Positions 27,658-36,433 of a DNA stretch of 47,096 bases are shown here, piece after piece. The DNA comes from Mesostigma viride (taxonomy: Eukaryota; Streptophyta; Mesostigmatophyceae; Mesostigmatales; Mesostigmataceae): assembly GCA_009746045.1 (NCBI GenBank), contig RPFO01000379.1:1-47096 (forward strand), read 5' to 3'. Position 1 is the stretch's first letter. Each line of letters begins with the position of its first letter. Made by a program: the position numbers and the translations under genes. The notes under the pieces are model-generated. The model did no database searches. It was not told the origin of the DNA and saw only the letters and a list, made by a program, of their open reading frames with translations.

Positions 27658-28938
27658 TTAAGCTGAATAACCAGGCAACCATTGACGAACGGCTTTGATA
27701 CCTTTGACCAATCCGAGCACGTCCCCTAATACGGGGACGCGCGCGATGATGTCCCCCGACAGGTTGCCGATCTCTTCCGCATACCCCAATTCATCAAAGC
27801 TGTCCTCCATAACACGCCTGTCGATCGGTTTCATCAACTCCTTTTTAAGCGATTTCGTTCTATTTTTCACGTCCCCTCGCTGTTCCGCCATTTTGATCAT
27901 TTCGTCCGATAAGCGCTCGTGCACCGTGCCGTTTAACGACCCTGCGAGGAGTTTAGAAAGGAGCGACATCTTGTTCCTCTTAAGTGCCTCGTCTGTCAGA
28001 ATTTTCGCTCTTCTCATCCTCAGGCCGGTCTGTTCTTTCGGGTCTTCGAGGATCTTTTGCGACTCCCTCGCGATTTCCGCTTTCCGGAACTTTTCGACTT
28101 CGGCGTCCACCCCCGCGTCTCGTGCGTACTTGGACCTCCGCAAGCCGCGTCGCGCCTCGCGCACGCCCAAGACCCCGCCCGACGCCGCCATCATTTTTAG
28201 GGTGTCATCGATGGAGCGCTCGGGGTGCAGCAAGGGCAATGCGAGAGTGATCCAAGGCGGTACGGGATACCCCGCAATGTTTATCAACGCCGGGATCATG
28301 TTGAGGTACACGTATCCTTTCATCTTAGTATTACTTGTCCCGGCGGAGCGCGCCCCCGCGAGTGCGTGGATCATCAGACGGACCGGTTTCGGGACCGTAT
28401 CCATCAACTGATCTATAAACGGGATCGTAGACACTAACACGGATATGTCTCCGACGGCCGCGAACACCGTCTTCGCCAATTGGCGAATCATGGTCATGAC
28501 ACGAGCGGGGATCAGACGACGCAGAAAAGAGAATCGCTGGCCTGCATTGAGACGTTTGGACACGATCGAGCACAGCTCAGACTTGGTTTCTTTCGCGAAC
28601 TCGTCACGTGTCCGTCCGAACAACACGGCAGCGACAGACGCGAGTTGGTCGCGCGTTACGCCTCCATCTGAGGCGAGTGTCTGTACGCACGCGTCGTGAC
28701 TCAGGCGGTCGACGACGGCCACGTTCAGTTTATAACACAGATCGGGCGGTCGGATCGCGCGGACTTCCTTCAAGGAGATGCCCGGGAAGAGGATCTGATA
28801 AAGTCGAATCGCGTCTCTCCGATTCGTACCTTTGAGCGCCCCGTCGAAACATATTATGGCGGAATCGTCCGCGGCTGCGGTTTTGAGCGCATTCAGCGTT
28901 TTCGACGTCGGGGTCTTCTTATGTCCTTTCGAGCCCAT
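27658..28938 (-). CDS. Large hypothetical protein with two LC-motif repeats, paralogous N-terminus to the 32449 gene
   Basis: This encodes 426 residues. The N-terminal ~130 residues contain two related motifs, RPPDLCYKLNVAVVDRL (Cys68) and KSELCSIVSKRL (Cys123), 55 residues apart. The gene at 32449 has KPSLCLLLGDEIVGRT (Cys71) and RDALCSLAANA (Cys125), 54 apart, with R-D-(A/E)...(F/Y)P...L upstream of both. This LCxxL pattern resembles SAP-like giant-virus modules. The middle has long hydrophobic stretches (VFAAVGDISVLVSTIPFI, YVYLNMIPALINIAGYPVPPWITLALPLL) that may be membrane-associated. The C-terminus is helical and charged. An ATTATACGCG element lies just upstream of the start. Function unknown; a virion protein is likely. 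Confidence 0.65.
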   Translation of the reverse strand: MGSKGHKKTPTSKTLNALKTAAADDSAIICFDGALKGTNRRDAIRLYQILFPGISLKEVRAIRPPDLCYKLNVAVVDRLSHDACVQTLASDGGVTRDQLASVAAVLFGRTRDEFAKETKSELCSIVSKRLNAGQRFSFLRRLIPARVMTMIRQLAKTVFAAVGDISVLVSTIPFIDQLMDTVPKPVRLMIHALAGARSAGTSNTKMKGYVYLNMIPALINIAGYPVPPWITLALPLLHPERSIDDTLKMMAASGGVLGVREARRGLRRSKYARDAGVDAEVEKFRKAEIARESQKILEDPKEQTGLRMRRAKILTDEALKRNKMSLLSKLLAGSLNGTVHERLSDEMIKMAEQRGDVKNRTKSLKKELMKPIDRRVMEDSFDELGYAEEIGNLSGDIIARVPVLGDVLGLVKGIKAVRQWLPGYSA

Positions 28939-28974
28939 GGACGCGTATAATTATATGCACAAAAAAATATTGCG

Positions 28975-30120
28975 TCAAGTCCTCGCTGTCAGGCGCCACC
29001 GCGTCTGCGCCTTCGTCCGCGGCCGCGTCTGCGACCGCGTCACCCTCCGCGCCGGCGGCTGTTTCCGTTTCCTCGCGGGTCTCCTTACAGGGACCGGCGG
29101 AGGCGGAGGGGGCGGGGGCGGGGGCGGGAGCGGAGGAGGAGGCGCGCGGATGCGACGAGTCAACGCCCTCGCGGCCTGCGTCGGCACCGGCACCGGCGCC
29201 GGTGTCCGAGCGGCCGTGGGCGCACTCGACGCGGACCGCGTCGTCCTCGTGGCCGGCAGCGCGTGCGCCGCCGTCAAGTCGGGCAACGCGTCCGGTCTCC
29301 TGTACGTGTCGCCACAGTTGCCGATGACGGTCATCAAGGGCGCCTCCATCAGGAACCCGAGGCCGTTGCTATCGTCGAAGATCTCGAAGCCGTACTGGTG
29401 GCGGTAGTACCCCGCGAGCTCGCGGTTGTCCTCGATCTCGCACACCGTCGTGCGTCGAAACTTGGCCTTGTCCTCCTCCGTCTTCATCTTCTTCGTCGTG
29501 ACCTCGACGTATCGGTTCGTGGCCTTGTGCTGCAAGAGGTACTTGCGCAAGTCCTCGTCGGACATGGTGAGCGCCTTGCGCTTTTTGGAGTCCTTCGACA
29601 TCTCGCAGTGTCCCCCGCCGGCCTCCAGTCCGATGACCGCGGTGGCCGGGTCCCTCACGAACCCCTTTTCGACCATGAGGAAGATCGCCGCGCACAAGAG
29701 CTTCTTGCCGAGCCCCGCCAGCGAGGCCCTCTCCGTGCTGGTACTGTCCCCGCGAAACTGCTGCGGACGGACGTAGAACCATTCGAGGTACAGGTAGTTG
29801 TTCCGCAGTCGCTCGGCCTCGTTCTCCTTCCCGGGCGGCGTGTGCGCCTTGTCCCGTTTCCGGCTGTCGATCTGCACGTACGCGAGGTCGTTGTACGGCG
29901 GCCGCTCCTCCCTCAACTTTTTCGTCAGGCCGGAGGAGTACCCGCTCGGGATCGGGATCCACAAGTACAATGTCTTGCGCAGGAATTTGTAGTGGACCTC
30001 GAGAGGGAACTCCTTCGTATTGGGCTCCTCTCGGATCCTGTAATCGACGCGCACGCGTTTCGTGGGGATCAGCGCGAGCTCGTCCGCGAGCCCCGGCGCG
30101 TACATGTTGTCCTTGGTCAT
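28975..30120 (-). CDS. GNAT-like acetyltransferase fold protein with Pro/Arg-rich tail
   Basis: This encodes 381 residues from ATG 30120. The region LEWFYVRPQQF...LAGLGKKLLCAAIFLMVEKGF matches the beta4-alpha3 core of GNAT enzymes, although the acetyl-CoA loop (Q/R-x-x-G-x-G/A) is degenerate. ELAGYYRHQYGFEIFDD matches the typical C-terminal yYrkyGFe motif. About 60 residues separate these blocks, an insertion with SKDSKKRKALTMSDEDLRKYLL. The last ~90 residues are Ala/Thr/Pro-rich with a run of about 18 prolines broken by single residues, then basic. The target is unknown. The fold call is moderate because the cofactor loop is not canonical. Confidence 0.5.
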   Translation of the reverse strand: MTKDNMYAPGLADELALIPTKRVRVDYRIREEPNTKEFPLEVHYKFLRKTLYLWIPIPSGYSSGLTKKLREERPPYNDLAYVQIDSRKRDKAHTPPGKENEAERLRNNYLYLEWFYVRPQQFRGDSTSTERASLAGLGKKLLCAAIFLMVEKGFVRDPATAVIGLEAGGGHCEMSKDSKKRKALTMSDEDLRKYLLQHKATNRYVEVTTKKMKTEEDKAKFRRTTVCEIEDNRELAGYYRHQYGFEIFDDSNGLGFLMEAPLMTVIGNCGDTYRRPDALPDLTAAHALPATRTTRSASSAPTAARTPAPVPVPTQAARALTRRIRAPPPPLPPPPPPPPPPPVPVRRPARKRKQPPARRVTRSQTRPRTKAQTRWRLTART

Positions 30121-30184
30121 GACGCCACGTCGTAATGCTGTACGCGTCCAAAAAAATATCGCAACGGATTGATAGAAAGATACG

Positions 30185-30349
30185 ATGGTCGCGAGACGTC
30201 CGAGGCGTCCCAACGGCTGCATCCGTCGCCGGCCCGGTTCGGCCGCCAGGAACCCGTGGGTCCAGCTCGTCATGAAGACGTGGGACCAGGGGCGCGGCGG
30301 CACCTACAAGCAGGCCATTCAGAAGGCCCGTGCCCAGTGGAACAAGTAA
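30185..30349 (+). CDS. 54-residue basic protein with YABBY/HMG-like NPW motif
   Basis: The complete protein has a basic N-terminus (VARRPRRPNGCIRRRPG) followed by NPWVQLVMKTWDQGRG and YKQAIQKARAQW. This resembles the short NP(W/Y)xxFVKxxW...ss.keAmkxAxxxW module seen in HMG/YABBY-type DNA-binding domains and repeatedly in giant-virus proteins. It is too short for the usual ORF cut-off. It is divergent from the acetyltransferase-like gene across 64 bases containing an AAAAAAATAT stretch. It is probably a small DNA-packaging or core protein. Confidence 0.55.
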   Translation: MVARRPRRPNGCIRRRPGSAARNPWVQLVMKTWDQGRGGTYKQAIQKARAQWNK

Positions 30350-30770
30350 ACGCACTCGTCCTTGGTCAATGACCCTCGCCTGATCGATCGAGGGTCGCCG
30401 TTCTCGTATCGGTCGTAGACGCGCGCGTCCGTGCGCGCGGCCACGACCGACTCGATTTCGGGGATCCGGCGTGCGATCACCGATTGGGGCGGCGAGGTGG
30501 TCCGTCCAATCGCTCATCGTGAGCCCGGGCGCGACGACGTCGCCGTGCACGGGGTCTGGAACGCGCGCGTCGCGGAGAGGTTCAAGGGGAGTCCGTCCTC
30601 CCTGGCGCGAGGATTGGCGAGGACGCGCGCGTCGCAGCAATCTCCGTGGCGGAGGGCGACGGGGTCGTCGCATTGGAGCAGAGAGCGGAACACGCGGTCG
30701 CGGTCCCATTTGGACACGCGTCCGTGGGTGACGGGGTGGTCTCCGGCGGGTACGAACAGGAAGTCCATTT
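30319..30770 (-). CDS. Probable frameshifted hypothetical gene
   Basis: On the minus strand a start at 30770 (MDFLFVPAGDHPVTHGRVSKW) opens 85 residues. Two adjacent frames then continue with protein-like sequence (VVAPGLTMSDWTDHLAAP and VIARRIPEIESVVAARTDARVYDRY), ending at 30319 with LFHWARAF. The total is about 150 residues. The 3' end overlaps the 54-residue gene by about 30 bases. The many breaks make this less certain than other genes, and a plus-strand ORF (30431-30796) is the alternative, with poorer composition. Confidence 0.35.
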
Positions 30771-30792
30771 TTTTATGTCGGGAGAATGATAA

Positions 30793-32412
30793 ATGAGCCT
30801 CGCGCGGTACCTGCAGCACGTGCAAGGAGGCGACGGTTTTTCTCCGCACATTTTCGACGAGCACTTCGCCAAGTACGCGAACGAGGGGTACGCCGCCCCC
30901 GTCGAGCCGACCGCCGAGGCCGTACCGCCGCCCGTCCCGTACGGCGACATCACGGCGCGGCAGGCAGAGGACTTCGGGGTGGTTATGGTGGACCGCGACG
31001 TGCTTGCGCGGATCATGCGCGCGGTCGAGGAGGTGGAGAGACGCAAGGGTCTTTCGGTTCCGCCGTCGTTGAACTCGGTGTACGCGAGCGAGGGGGGCGG
31101 GTGGCCGGGGGTGACGACGGACGACGGGGAGCTGGTTCGTATGCCGTCTCGCCTGGATTTGGACTACGGTACGAAGATGCCTCCGATGATGCTTCCGTCG
31201 GACTTTGAGCGCGTGATGGCGCCGATCTACCCGGGATTCCGTCCTGTGCACGGGGCGGGCGACTCGGGCGGCAACGATAGGAGCGATGACGCGCCCAAAC
31301 CCTCCTCCGCTGTTTCCGCTGGTCCCGCTGCGCCCTCCGCTTCTACTGTCACCGCCGCCTCGAGAGGTACGGGCCCCGACCCGATCACCGTCGCGTCTGG
31401 CGCGAGTTCGTCCGCGGACGGACCGAGTTCTCGCACGGGTGCGAAAACGGATATCGATAAGGACGAGGAGTTGTGGAAATTGTTCGATGCGCGTGGGATA
31501 AAGAACAGGGTGGAAAAATTGCTAGAAGGCAAGTCTATTGAGGAAGGAGAGGCATTAAAACAGAATTTCTTGGATGTGATTCACGCCGCCGAGGATGACC
31601 CGGCCTCATGGGATGCGATCGCCTTGGCCGTTGCGTCAACGCTCGACGCGGGAGGCGATGCCGCGAAATATGCGTGGAAAACCGGGCGGAATCTATTGGA
31701 CGCGGCGGGTGAGCGACTCGCAAGCGGGATCGTCAAACTGATGTTTGCGAAACCGACACCTGTCGCGACAGCATTGTCGGACGACCTTGTGCGCGCTGAC
31801 AGGATCATGTCTGAACTGGATACGCTAGAATACGAGGGTTTGGATAAACGTCTTGAATATGCGAACAAAGTGCTAGATGCGATGGCCAAACTTGAGGGTG
31901 ATTTTTCACCGGAGATGAAGATGTACGCGGCTGATGCTCATACTATGGCTACCGAAATCATAAATGATCCCAATAGTACGGATGCGGGTGAAAACATAGC
32001 ACGGATTGGCAATACCATTAACCTCATCAAAACGGCGGTGGGAGATATGGCGGTATATCACGCTCCGAAAACGATCATCCCTGAGAGAACTAGGCTCGAT
32101 GATTATAACGACCTCAAGGCACTGATAGAAAATTTTGGCAAGTCGGATCCGTCAGACCTACAAAAAAGAGGGAAGTTCACGGCGCTGGGGAAAGACGTCG
32201 TGCGAATGTTGGATGAAAATTCGTTCCCTGATTTTTTTACCCCCAAATTGGTCCAAAACTTGAGAAACATCGCGAATATTCTGAAGAGTGATCAGCGTGG
32301 CATGACGGTGGAAACGATGGAGGATCGACGGAAATCGATGGTAGACGTAATCAAGGGTGTTGAACGCAACAGGACCGGCTTTCTGATAGACTCCGCATCT
32401 CCGGGAGTTTGA
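30793..32412 (+). CDS. Large hypothetical protein of mosaic base composition
   Basis: This encodes 539 residues. The N-terminal 155 residues are coded in GC-rich sequence and contain YLQHVQGGDGFSPHIFDEHF and DRDVLARIMRAVEEVER. A Ser/Ala/Pro/Gly linker covers about 155-215. From about 31450 on, GC drops sharply and the protein becomes helical (ELWKLFDARGIKNRVEKLLEG, GENIARIGNTINLIKTAVGDM). No enzymatic motif is visible. It is adjacent to the 32449 gene, which has the same type of compositional break, on the same strand 36 bases apart. They may be virion structural or core proteins. Confidence 0.6.
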   Translation: MSLARYLQHVQGGDGFSPHIFDEHFAKYANEGYAAPVEPTAEAVPPPVPYGDITARQAEDFGVVMVDRDVLARIMRAVEEVERRKGLSVPPSLNSVYASEGGGWPGVTTDDGELVRMPSRLDLDYGTKMPPMMLPSDFERVMAPIYPGFRPVHGAGDSGGNDRSDDAPKPSSAVSAGPAAPSASTVTAASRGTGPDPITVASGASSSADGPSSRTGAKTDIDKDEELWKLFDARGIKNRVEKLLEGKSIEEGEALKQNFLDVIHAAEDDPASWDAIALAVASTLDAGGDAAKYAWKTGRNLLDAAGERLASGIVKLMFAKPTPVATALSDDLVRADRIMSELDTLEYEGLDKRLEYANKVLDAMAKLEGDFSPEMKMYAADAHTMATEIINDPNSTDAGENIARIGNTINLIKTAVGDMAVYHAPKTIIPERTRLDDYNDLKALIENFGKSDPSDLQKRGKFTALGKDVVRMLDENSFPDFFTPKLVQNLRNIANILKSDQRGMTVETMEDRRKSMVDVIKGVERNRTGFLIDSASPGV

Positions 32413-32448
32413 CCAATAAAATCTCAGTACCAAGAGTATACAGATGTC

Positions 32449-34941
32449 ATGACCACTCCGGGCAACGTGTTACTTTCGCTGTACGAGGGCGGCAAGGCCG
32501 TCCCGGCCAAGGTGGCGAGCTGGGTGCGGGAGAGCGTCGGGTCCTGCGCGAGCGGCGTCGGAAAGACGCTCAAGAGGGACGAGATGGCGCGCGTCGTCGC
32601 GGCCATGTACCCCGACCTGCCCGCCGAATTCCTGCAGAAAGCGGCCAAACCGTCCCTCTGTCTCCTGCTGGGCGACGAGATCGTCGGCCGCACGATCTCG
32701 GGCTTGTGTCGCCAGGGCCTGGCGGGCGGCCCCGACACGCAACGGCGATTGATCGAGATCGTCTCCACGCTCACCCAACAGCCCGCCGCGAGTTTGGTAG
32801 CGCTCCCGCGCGATGCGCTGTGCTCGCTGGCGGCGAACGCGTCCTCGACGAAGCAGAGAGCGGGCGCGATGCACGCCGCCAAACTGCTCGACCCGCTCGC
32901 GGGCGTCGACTGGTCCAAGGTGGGCGCGCAGGCGTCGTCGGCTCTGTCCGCGGCGGCGCGCGGCGGGCGCGCGGCGTTCGACGCGTCCAAGGTGATCGGA
33001 GAGCAACTCTACGACGGGACGAACGCGGTGTTGCAGTCGCCGGTCACGCGCGCGGCGGCGAGGATGGCGGGACAGGCGGCGATGGCGGGCGGACGGATGG
33101 CGGGACAGGCGGCGATGGCGGGGGGGAGGATGGCGGGACAGGCGGCGATGGCGGGGGGGAGGATGGCGGGACAGGCGGCGATGGCGGGCGGACGGATGGC
33201 GGGGAGGGCGGCGATGGACGCGGTGGCGCCCCCGCCGTTCGAGATCCACGGGGTGATGCAGCACAGGGCGTACCAGGTGGCTCTGGATTCGGCGCACCGG
33301 ATGCGATCGGATCGGATCGCGTCGGCGATGAACCCGTACACGGGCGTGGAGAGGGGCAAGGCGCCCAAGGTGTCCCGCGCGATGCGGGGGGACGGGAACC
33401 CGTACGTCGGCTACGGGAACGCCGGGTATATCGGCTCCAAGAGAAAGTCGACGGTCACCGCACCCGTAGTCTCTGCCGGCCCGGGCCCGGGTGCGAGTGT
33501 ACCTTACAAATCACCGTTAAGGCCCGAACTTCGGGTAAAAGCGGGCAAGGTGTTAAAATCCGCCAATTCTGCTATTCGAAATCAGATCGCAACGGCCATC
33601 TCGGAAATGTACATGTCAGGGCAGGATAAACAAGAGATATTAAATGCACTAATGCGTGAGGGACCGATGTATTTCGGCTTGAAGGCCGATAAGCTGGTTG
33701 ATATTGCCGAAGACATCATGGAAAGGGGACATCATGACGGTGCATTTGGTAATCTTGCCGCGAAAATGTCACGGAATATCGCGATGAGCATCTCCGATGT
33801 CGAGTATTACAATACGAGACTACAAAATAAGTACTTAACCGAAGAACAACGAAAGGATGCGATGGAAGGTTTAGAGGCTGCGAAGAAACGTATGGAAGAG
33901 GAAAAATCCGAGTTTCACTCAATCGTCGACCGCGCGAGGACAGCTGGTATAAAAGTGGACGAGCTTCCCGTCTTCAAGTACGAAAAGGACCCCAAGCTAT
34001 ACCCTACGACATATTATCCCACCGATGACAATGTAAAATCCACAATAAAGGCTGTGAATAGGGCCAGGAGGAAGGACGCCAGAACGGGAAAACAGACGGC
34101 AGACCTCGTCGTACCTCGGATGGCCTTTTTCACCGGTATAAAAAGTGCAGGTGACATGTTTTTCCCCGGTTATATGCAAGAATTCAAGACACGTGTACAG
34201 TCAGAGAATAAGTTCGGGGCCGGTAGCGGTTGGTTGGGAGTGCTTGCCGACAGTAAGGACGCATTAGCGAGAAAGGAAGACGCATTAGCGAGAAGGGCAT
34301 CCAAATACGTTTTCAAGAAAGCCGTGGAATCCGCTAAGAAGAAGGAACGCGAGGAGAGAAAGAAAAATGCCGAGGACGCAGTGACTATTCTCGCATCTCG
34401 AGAGAGGGAATTGCAAGACGCAATAAAACGCGTGCGTGAGAAGGGCGGATTCGATTTCGAGTTGGTTCGAAAGACTGCCGCGGGGCTGTTGAATGACTTA
34501 CGTGGAAAGACTTCGGAAGAAAGAGACGGCATTGCCAGCCAACGTGTCACAGAAATTGCTTCTAGTAAAGGTATCACAGATGTCGCCAGATTCGGAAAAG
34601 TGGTAAAGACTTTGTATAACGCGGAATCCAACAAGATATTAGCAGAGAGACAAAAAGAGAATTCGGACGATGCATTGAAAAAGGTTTTGGAAGATGACGA
34701 TGATGTTAGTGAAGGAAACGCTGAAGAGCAAGAAGAAGATGAAAAGGCGACGGCGAACCAGGCGCGGTACGCCCGGTCGGGTCGCAAGCACCGCGCCAAG
34801 TCCGCGTCCGCCAAGAAGCCCTCGGTCCGTGTCGCGGCATCCAAGCGGAAGCACCGCGCCAAGTCCGCCCCGTCATCCGGCTCCTCCTCGCGGCAGCGGT
34901 GTTCCCACTCCCTCGGCGCTAACGCCGTCCTATGCGCCTAA
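32449..34941 (+). CDS. Large basic, helical protein with internal 11-residue repeats and LC-motif N-terminus
   Basis: This encodes 830 residues in three parts. Residues 1-200 (GC-rich) carry the two LC motifs (Cys71, Cys125) shared with the 27658 gene. At about 204-256 there are five RMAGQAAMAGG repeats encoded by a 33-bp minisatellite. From about 33520 to 34740 the DNA is much poorer in GC and encodes charged helices with coiled-coil character (AKKRMEEEKSEFHSIVDRAR, SAKKKEREERKKNAEDAV). The last ~65 residues are again GC-rich and basic, with a doubled KHRAKSA motif. A GTATACAG element precedes the ATG. It is likely a virion or DNA-associated structural protein; the family is unknown. Confidence 0.6.
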   Translation: MTTPGNVLLSLYEGGKAVPAKVASWVRESVGSCASGVGKTLKRDEMARVVAAMYPDLPAEFLQKAAKPSLCLLLGDEIVGRTISGLCRQGLAGGPDTQRRLIEIVSTLTQQPAASLVALPRDALCSLAANASSTKQRAGAMHAAKLLDPLAGVDWSKVGAQASSALSAAARGGRAAFDASKVIGEQLYDGTNAVLQSPVTRAAARMAGQAAMAGGRMAGQAAMAGGRMAGQAAMAGGRMAGQAAMAGGRMAGRAAMDAVAPPPFEIHGVMQHRAYQVALDSAHRMRSDRIASAMNPYTGVERGKAPKVSRAMRGDGNPYVGYGNAGYIGSKRKSTVTAPVVSAGPGPGASVPYKSPLRPELRVKAGKVLKSANSAIRNQIATAISEMYMSGQDKQEILNALMREGPMYFGLKADKLVDIAEDIMERGHHDGAFGNLAAKMSRNIAMSISDVEYYNTRLQNKYLTEEQRKDAMEGLEAAKKRMEEEKSEFHSIVDRARTAGIKVDELPVFKYEKDPKLYPTTYYPTDDNVKSTIKAVNRARRKDARTGKQTADLVVPRMAFFTGIKSAGDMFFPGYMQEFKTRVQSENKFGAGSGWLGVLADSKDALARKEDALARRASKYVFKKAVESAKKKEREERKKNAEDAVTILASRERELQDAIKRVREKGGFDFELVRKTAAGLLNDLRGKTSEERDGIASQRVTEIASSKGITDVARFGKVVKTLYNAESNKILAERQKENSDDALKKVLEDDDDVSEGNAEEQEEDEKATANQARYARSGRKHRAKSASAKKPSVRVAASKRKHRAKSAPSSGSSSRQRCSHSLGANAVLCA
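33061..33218. repeat. 33-bp coding minisatellite, about five units
   Basis: The unit GGATGGCGGGACAGGCGGCG recurs every 33 bp within the 32449 gene and encodes the 11-residue repeat MAGQAAMAGGR. Units differ mainly in GGGCGGACG versus GGGGGGAGG junctions. The last unit has G-for-CA changes, which give GRAAM. Confidence 0.85.
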
Positions 34942-34990
34942 CCGGCCCGCGAAATTCTGTCCACTCCCGTTGTGAGTGTCCCTGCGAACG

Positions 34991-35587
34991 ATGGAGCCCG
35001 CCCCGGACGTCGCCCCCGAACTCGTCTGTCGTCTCTGCGGCGACTCCTCGGCCGCCAAGCCCCTCGACTGGAAGTCCCTCTGCAAGGCCTGTCGCAAGGC
35101 CGAGGGGAAGAAGTTCAAGGCGTCCAAGGAGGGCTACTTCCGCAACCAGGTCCACTCCCTGCACAAGACCAACCGCCGTTCCGGTCGTCGCCAGGTGTCC
35201 CTCACCGCGCGGGACCTGGCCGAGATATGGGACCAGCAGGGCGGTCTGTGCGCCATCACCGCGTTAGAGATGACGCACGCGCCCGACTCCGGTCCCGGCC
35301 CGGCGGGCCGATCCGCGACCGTCGATCTCATCGACCCGAAGGCCGGCGTCGTCAAGGGGAACGTCCGTCTCGTCTGTCGACGCGTCAAGCGCATGAAGGG
35401 CAACGATGACGTCGATTCGTTCCTCGACTTCTGCGCCCTGATTGGCGACCGATCCGCGGCACCGTCCACTAGTGCCGTCAAAGCCGACACGGCCGACGAA
35501 AACGACACGAACATGTCGGTCGATCGTGTCGGTTCGGCCGCCCACACGTCCTGGGCCGACATCCAGGACGACATCGAGGAAGTATAA
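34991..35587 (+). CDS. Zinc-ribbon plus HNH-endonuclease-like protein
   Basis: This encodes 198 residues from ATG 34991; an upstream in-frame GTG is less likely. The N-terminus has CRLCGD...CKACRKAEG, a two-CxxC zinc site. Next comes LAEIWDQQGGLCAITALEMTH, the usual start of phage-type HNH modules (W..Q.G.C.iTg..m). ATVDLIDPKAGVVKGNVRLVCRRVKRMKG then matches the S(L/V)DRID...GYvkGNV..vC..vN.mK segment. The canonical Arg of DRID is Leu here and the HH pair is not evident, so catalytic activity is doubtful. The C-terminal ~60 residues are acidic and disordered. It may be a degenerate or domesticated homing-type nuclease. Confidence 0.6.
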   Translation: MEPAPDVAPELVCRLCGDSSAAKPLDWKSLCKACRKAEGKKFKASKEGYFRNQVHSLHKTNRRSGRRQVSLTARDLAEIWDQQGGLCAITALEMTHAPDSGPGPAGRSATVDLIDPKAGVVKGNVRLVCRRVKRMKGNDDVDSFLDFCALIGDRSAAPSTSAVKADTADENDTNMSVDRVGSAAHTSWADIQDDIEEV

Positions 35588-35590
35588 AGG
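35583..35590 (+). promoter_or_regulatory. TATA-like element before the SSB candidate
   Basis: GTATAAAG overlaps the stop codon of the preceding gene and lies about 62 bases upstream of ATG 35652. The intervening leader is pyrimidine-rich, and this gap is longer than for most genes here. Confidence 0.35.
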
Positions 35591-35651
35591 TCGCCCCGCT
35601 CGTTGTCCGAGCTCGTTCCTTTCTCTCCACCTACCTCCACACACCTCAAGA

Positions 35652-36422
35652 ATGGCCTCCACGATCGTCCTTTTCGACGACTTCGATGCGGACAAGGTCT
35701 TGTACAAGGACCCCAAGCGGTCCGGGCGGGGTCCGTCGGGCCCAGGCGCCCTCTCCGTGTACATGTCCTACGGCGTCGACGGCACGCCCATCCGCATCCA
35801 GACCCCTCGCATGCGCGCGCCGTTCGGCATCAGCTCCTTCGATCCCAAGCCCGGGACCAACGACATCCGCAAGTACACTCTGGACCTCTCGTTTGACCGC
35901 CACACCACCGAGGGGTCGGACAACGCGCTCTTTTACGAGATGTGGACGGGGCTCGACGACCGCAACAAGAAGCAGTCGCATTCCAAGTGCGTGGAATGGT
36001 TCGGCAAGAAGATGAGCGACGAACTCATCGGGGAGCTGTACACGTCGGCCATCAAGCCCTCGAAGAAGGAGGAGTACCCCCCCACGCTCAAGTGCAACGT
36101 TCCTTTCCGCGACGGCCAATTCCAGTGCCGCTTCTTTGACGAGAACCGCCAGCCCGCCACCTTCGCGGACGTGCAGAAGGGCTGTGACGTGCAAGTCATC
36201 CTGGAGGTGTCGCGCATGTGGTTCATGGACAAGCAGTTTGGGTGCACGCCCGTGGTGCAGTCGCTGCAGTTCTTCCCGTCGAACCGCATGCCCGACGAGT
36301 ACTGCTTCGTGGACCGCGGGGTCGCGAACCGCTCGCCGTCCGAGGGTGCGGAGGCCGAGGGGTCGGACGACGAGACGGTCCGCGAGAACAAGCGGTTGAG
36401 AGCGTCCTCGGACTCGGACTGA
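35652..36422 (+). CDS. Candidate gp2.5-like ssDNA-binding protein
   Basis: This encodes 256 residues. The domain is beta-rich with conserved-looking aromatic strands (KYTLDLSFDRH, LKCNVPFRDGQFQCRFFDENRQP, CDVQVILEVSRMWFMDKQFG, VVQSLQFFP). It ends in a flexible acidic tail finishing SSDSD. This arrangement resembles a widespread NCLDV family (DUF5871, from memory) that has been related to T7 gp2.5-type OB-fold single-stranded DNA-binding proteins, whose acidic tails recruit replication partners. The match is by pattern only. A virion structural protein is the main alternative. It would work with the D5-type helicase at 41.8 kb in replication. Confidence 0.5.
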   Translation: MASTIVLFDDFDADKVLYKDPKRSGRGPSGPGALSVYMSYGVDGTPIRIQTPRMRAPFGISSFDPKPGTNDIRKYTLDLSFDRHTTEGSDNALFYEMWTGLDDRNKKQSHSKCVEWFGKKMSDELIGELYTSAIKPSKKEEYPPTLKCNVPFRDGQFQCRFFDENRQPATFADVQKGCDVQVILEVSRMWFMDKQFGCTPVVQSLQFFPSNRMPDEYCFVDRGVANRSPSEGAEAEGSDDETVRENKRLRASSDSD

Positions 36423-36433
36423 GCGGAAAATAT

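Noticed and set aside
29369-30709. 446-residue minus-strand ORF overlapping the acetyltransferase-like gene
   Set aside because: It is a frame-shadow of the 28975 gene with an Arg/Pro/Gly-biased composition and no family pattern.
32409-33629. 406-residue plus-strand ORF with GGDGG repeats
   Set aside because: It is an alternative frame of the 33-bp minisatellite in the 32449 gene. The GGTGGDGG runs are a by-product of the GC-rich repeat.
32449-34941. Intein inside the mosaic gene
   Set aside because: The AT-rich middle has no Cys/Ser start block, no HN-Cys/Ser end and no homing endonuclease motifs. It reads as charged helical protein.
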